DNA of 64,000 nucleotides from Prochilodus magdalenae (taxonomy: Eukaryota; Chordata; Actinopteri; Characiformes; Prochilodontidae): assembly GCA_024036415.1 (NCBI GenBank), contig JAMWET010004078.1, positions 310,001-374,000 of the forward strand, given 5' to 3'. The notes beneath the pieces were generated by a model that saw only the letters and a program-made list of their open reading frames with translations, was not told where the DNA came from and searched no databases. Both the position numbers and the translations under genes were made by a program. Below, piece after piece: positions 61,731 to 64,000 of the stretch (position 1 is its first letter; every line of letters begins with the position of its first letter).

Positions 61731-62670
61731 AGCGTTTCAACTATAAAACTGCTTCAGCGGTTGACGATTTGTTCATGTGTACTTATGCACATATCTGAAA
61801 AACTGGAAACAGAAGATACCTCTTGTGGGGAATGTATGTGAAAGACCGGTGTTCCTACTGAAGAGTTACTCGCGTGTCGCAGACAAATGACGCAATAGGC
61901 AGGGGGCAGTTTTCCCTTAGAGCATGGATGGTGAGCTCCAGTTTCCTGCCCAGTATGGTGAATACAGTAACTCAACAGTTAACTGACAGGTTTAGTATGT
62001 TTGATAGAGCCGAGAAATCGGTACACTGTGCTATTCTTTAGATCATGTTTGTAGTAAGCAAGTTTGATATCTGTTAAAGGGGAACTCCATCGGTTTCTCA
62101 AAAATTCAGCACAAACGTTGAGATGCAGTTTTGAGAAAGTTTTGCGATTAGGCTTCAGCTTCATTTGCGTATAGGCTCATTTATTTTTTAACTATTTATG
62201 GCGGACAAAATATTCCCCAAAATCTTGTCGTCATCAATATCACAAGACTTGTGTAAATCACTGGTGGTTTAGAATAGAGGTACAGTGCTAGCTTCTCTAC
62301 GAGCCACTCTGAATGACTCTGTATACATATCAAAGACTGAATTGTTGAGAAATGTTAAATATAGTAAAAATTGGTGGTATTATTTTTTTTAAAAACTAAA
62401 GCAGTTAGTGAAATAGTGGGTGCATGGGGGGTTCATAACTGCTCTGATTAATATTTGAACATTTCAGAACCAGTATTCCCAAGTGTTACACTTGCAAATA
62501 GAGTTGCATTATTCAGACAGCTGTGGCCCTACGTCACCTACAGTGTTGTCAAATAAATAGAATAAAAGTCCATATGTAGAAAGTACTGTATGTTACTGGA
62601 AGTACGTTGTACTGAATGATGTGTCCTCAGTCCTTGCAACTCTTCCAATCGTGTAAATGGACTACAAATA
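61731..62670. other. Divergent interval between TRMT61A and CKB
   Basis: About 0.95 kb separates the two first exons. The minus-strand frames 61754-61975 and 61979-62164 are unrecognised and lack splice context. It presumably holds both promoters; only the CKB-proximal boxes are recognisable. Confidence 0.5.
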
Positions 62671-62674
62671 GTAG

Positions 62675-62705
62675 CCAATAGGAGCCGCTCTTACGTCCTA
62701 TAAAG
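62675..62705 (+). promoter_or_regulatory. CKB core promoter: CCAAT box and TATA box
   Basis: AGCCAATAGG places CCAAT at 62675-62679 and TATAAAG starts at 62699. The start site would be near 62728. Mammalian CKB promoters also combine a TATA element with nearby CCAAT motifs (established knowledge). Function is inferred from position relative to the donor at 62825 and the coding exon. Confidence 0.6.
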
Positions 62706-62727
62706 CAAATGCTCCACCAGGAGACAA

Positions 62728-62824
62728 ACCCTGGAGAGCAGAGTAAGTTTGGAGTGCGCACTCCCCAGCCGGAAAAATAGGGATCTTTGTGTCAGCCCCG
62801 TCTTCATCTAGTACTAGTCCACAG
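62728..62824 (+). other. CKB untranslated exon 1 (start estimated from the TATA box)
   Basis: The segment ends AGTCCACAG followed by GTAAGGATG, a consensus donor at 62825. It contains no ATG that enters the CKB frame. CKB genes have a non-coding first exon, which fits. Confidence 0.65.
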
Positions 62825-63428
62825 GTAAGGATGTGTGTTTTTCCCCAAAGAAAAGGCTCATTAAAAGCGTCAGCAGCTAGAACACAAATCTGCAGACACT
62901 TTGAGCTGATAGTCTAGGAATGAGCTCTAATAGATAACGGCTTGGTTTTGGTGACTGGTATGTCAGGCGTGTGCGCACACTGAAGTTCTCTGCCTTTTGA
63001 GTTTTTAACATTTTCCATGCTTGTAAGCACGGACTGAGTTTTTGGATTTGATCAAATCAATTCTGTGAATATTTAATGTTTATCCTCGCATCACAGTTGG
63101 TCTTTGCGGAGTTTATGCTATTGGCTGATTGCTGTATCCGTGTTAGCACGTTGCCGTCAGTCATTCTGTCGGTCTGCGTTACTCCGCCTTTCAGCAGGAG
63201 CGGACGTTGCCGTCTGTTCTCTGGGTTTCATTAGCGGTTTTGCCGTTCTGAATGAACATTATATACTCAAGTTACACACTGAGGTGCATTAGTACCAAAT
63301 TTATAGCCTACTCAACAAAACCAAGTCGTTGTGTGGATTATTTCAAGACTGATCGTGTGTGGAGCTGCTTCGGCTGTAACTGGCGTTATTTTCTGTCCCA
63401 TTCACGGCGCGTTCAGTTAGCATCAACC

Positions 63429-63621
63429 ATGCCTTTCGGAAACACTCACAACCAGCTGAAGATGAAGTACTCAGCCGAGGCGGAATACCCCGACCTCAGC
63501 AAGCACAACAACCACATGGCCAAGGTGCTCACTCCGGCCATATACGAGCGGCTACGCAGCAAGGAGACACCCAGCGGCTTTACGTTGGACGATGTGATTC
63601 AGACCGGGGTAGATAACCCAG
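63429..63621 (+). CDS. ckb: Creatine kinase B-type, first coding exon (partial)
   Basis: Creatine kinase transfers phosphate reversibly between ATP and creatine in the cytosol, buffering energy in brain and other tissues. The exon opens at acceptor CGTTCAG (63416), starts ATG at 63429 and runs 64 codons plus one base to the donor GTAAAG at 63622. The start [20 protein letters not shown] is followed by [28 protein letters not shown] and DNP, the N-terminal domain of cytosolic creatine kinases. The 193-base coding length and the junction after DNP-G match vertebrate CK genes. Muscle CKM is very similar in this part; FTLDD rather than FTVDD, KMKYSAE, and the TRMT61A neighbour favour CKB. The open frame continues upstream to 63252 and downstream to 63782, but those parts are intron. 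The remaining exons lie to the right of the window. Confidence 0.93.
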
Positions 63622-64000
63622 GTAAAGTCCCCGCACGCACACGGAGCCCCCTGTTCTTTGTGAGAGGTGGAACAATTGATACTGAGGTTTCCATACCGTT
63701 GATCCTAACGTGTCTTTTTGGCAAGAGCATAGCTAGAACTTCTACACTGTGGCGACAGAAAAGACCCACAGATTTTTATTAGGGTGGCACATTGCAGAGG
63801 ACAAAAAAAAATATTATAGAACTCGATAAGTTACATACATTTCTTTACTTGTCTGTCCATAACCTGAATACCATTTCTGTAAAATGAAACATCAGTACAG
63901 CCAAACTGAATGACAAAAATGTGTTGATGTGACAAATTTAAGCCATTCATGGGAAAATAATGACATGAATGAATCAATGCTTCTCTTTAATGTGCTAACT
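63622..64000 (+). other. Start of CKB intron 2
   Basis: Intron sequence after donor GTAAAG. No further coding exon is seen before the window ends; composition turns AT-rich. Confidence 0.7.

Noticed and set aside
63252..63782. 176-codon frame taken as the full CKB N-terminal exon
   Set aside because: Residues before MPFGN and after DNP are intron read-through; a splice acceptor precedes 63417 and a donor follows 63621.

Overview
The window is animal nuclear DNA, almost certainly from a ray-finned fish. It has small coding exons bounded by GT/AG splice sites, long AT-rich introns, many microsatellites, and decayed Tc1/mariner-type and LINE copies of kinds common in teleosts. A few dispersed repeats (e.g. 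55478-55765 and its inverted relative near 60480-60605) resemble ones I associate with catfishes and characins, so an ostariophysan is my weak guess. No operons, CRISPR arrays or prokaryotic signals are present.

Four protein-coding genes can be reconstructed, in the order known from human 14q32.33 (KLC1 - COA8 - BAG5 - TRMT61A - CKB), read here from the KLC1 side. (1) 1-5200: probable 5' end of a minus-strand gene, by synteny KLC1: one untranslated first exon with a clean donor, then about 5 kb of presumed intron. (2) 6603-9184, minus: COA8, five coding exons, 198 aa, mitochondrial cytochrome c oxidase assembly factor. (3) 10633-22085, plus: BAG5, an untranslated first exon and four coding exons, 475 aa, a multi-BAG-domain Hsp70 co-chaperone; it is divergent from COA8. 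(4) 22100-50100: a 28 kb stretch with no supportable gene, filled with transposon remnants and simple repeats. (5) 50467-60004 plus a 5' exon at about 61606-61730, minus: TRMT61A, 308 aa, catalytic subunit of the tRNA m1A58 methyltransferase. (6) 62675-63621, plus: CKB promoter (CCAAT and TATA boxes), untranslated exon 1 and the first coding exon (64 codons); the rest of CKB lies beyond the right edge. TRMT61A and CKB are also divergent, about 1 kb apart.

The genes do not form one pathway. COA8 and CKB concern mitochondrial respiration and phosphagen energy buffering, BAG5 protein folding, and TRMT61A tRNA modification; what they share is an old conserved gene block. I found no convincing novel system. 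The best second-look items are: an in-frame upstream start in BAG5 exon 1 (20-residue extension) beside an overlapping uORF, a CAG/polyQ tract in BAG5, a roughly 105-bp-armed inverted repeat in a BAG5 intron, a COA8 stop codon embedded in its own AATAAA signal, and a roughly 0.7 kb Tc1-like deletion-derivative family with several copies. All splice junctions were derived by eye from reading frame, splice consensus and remembered human homologues; no alignment was run.
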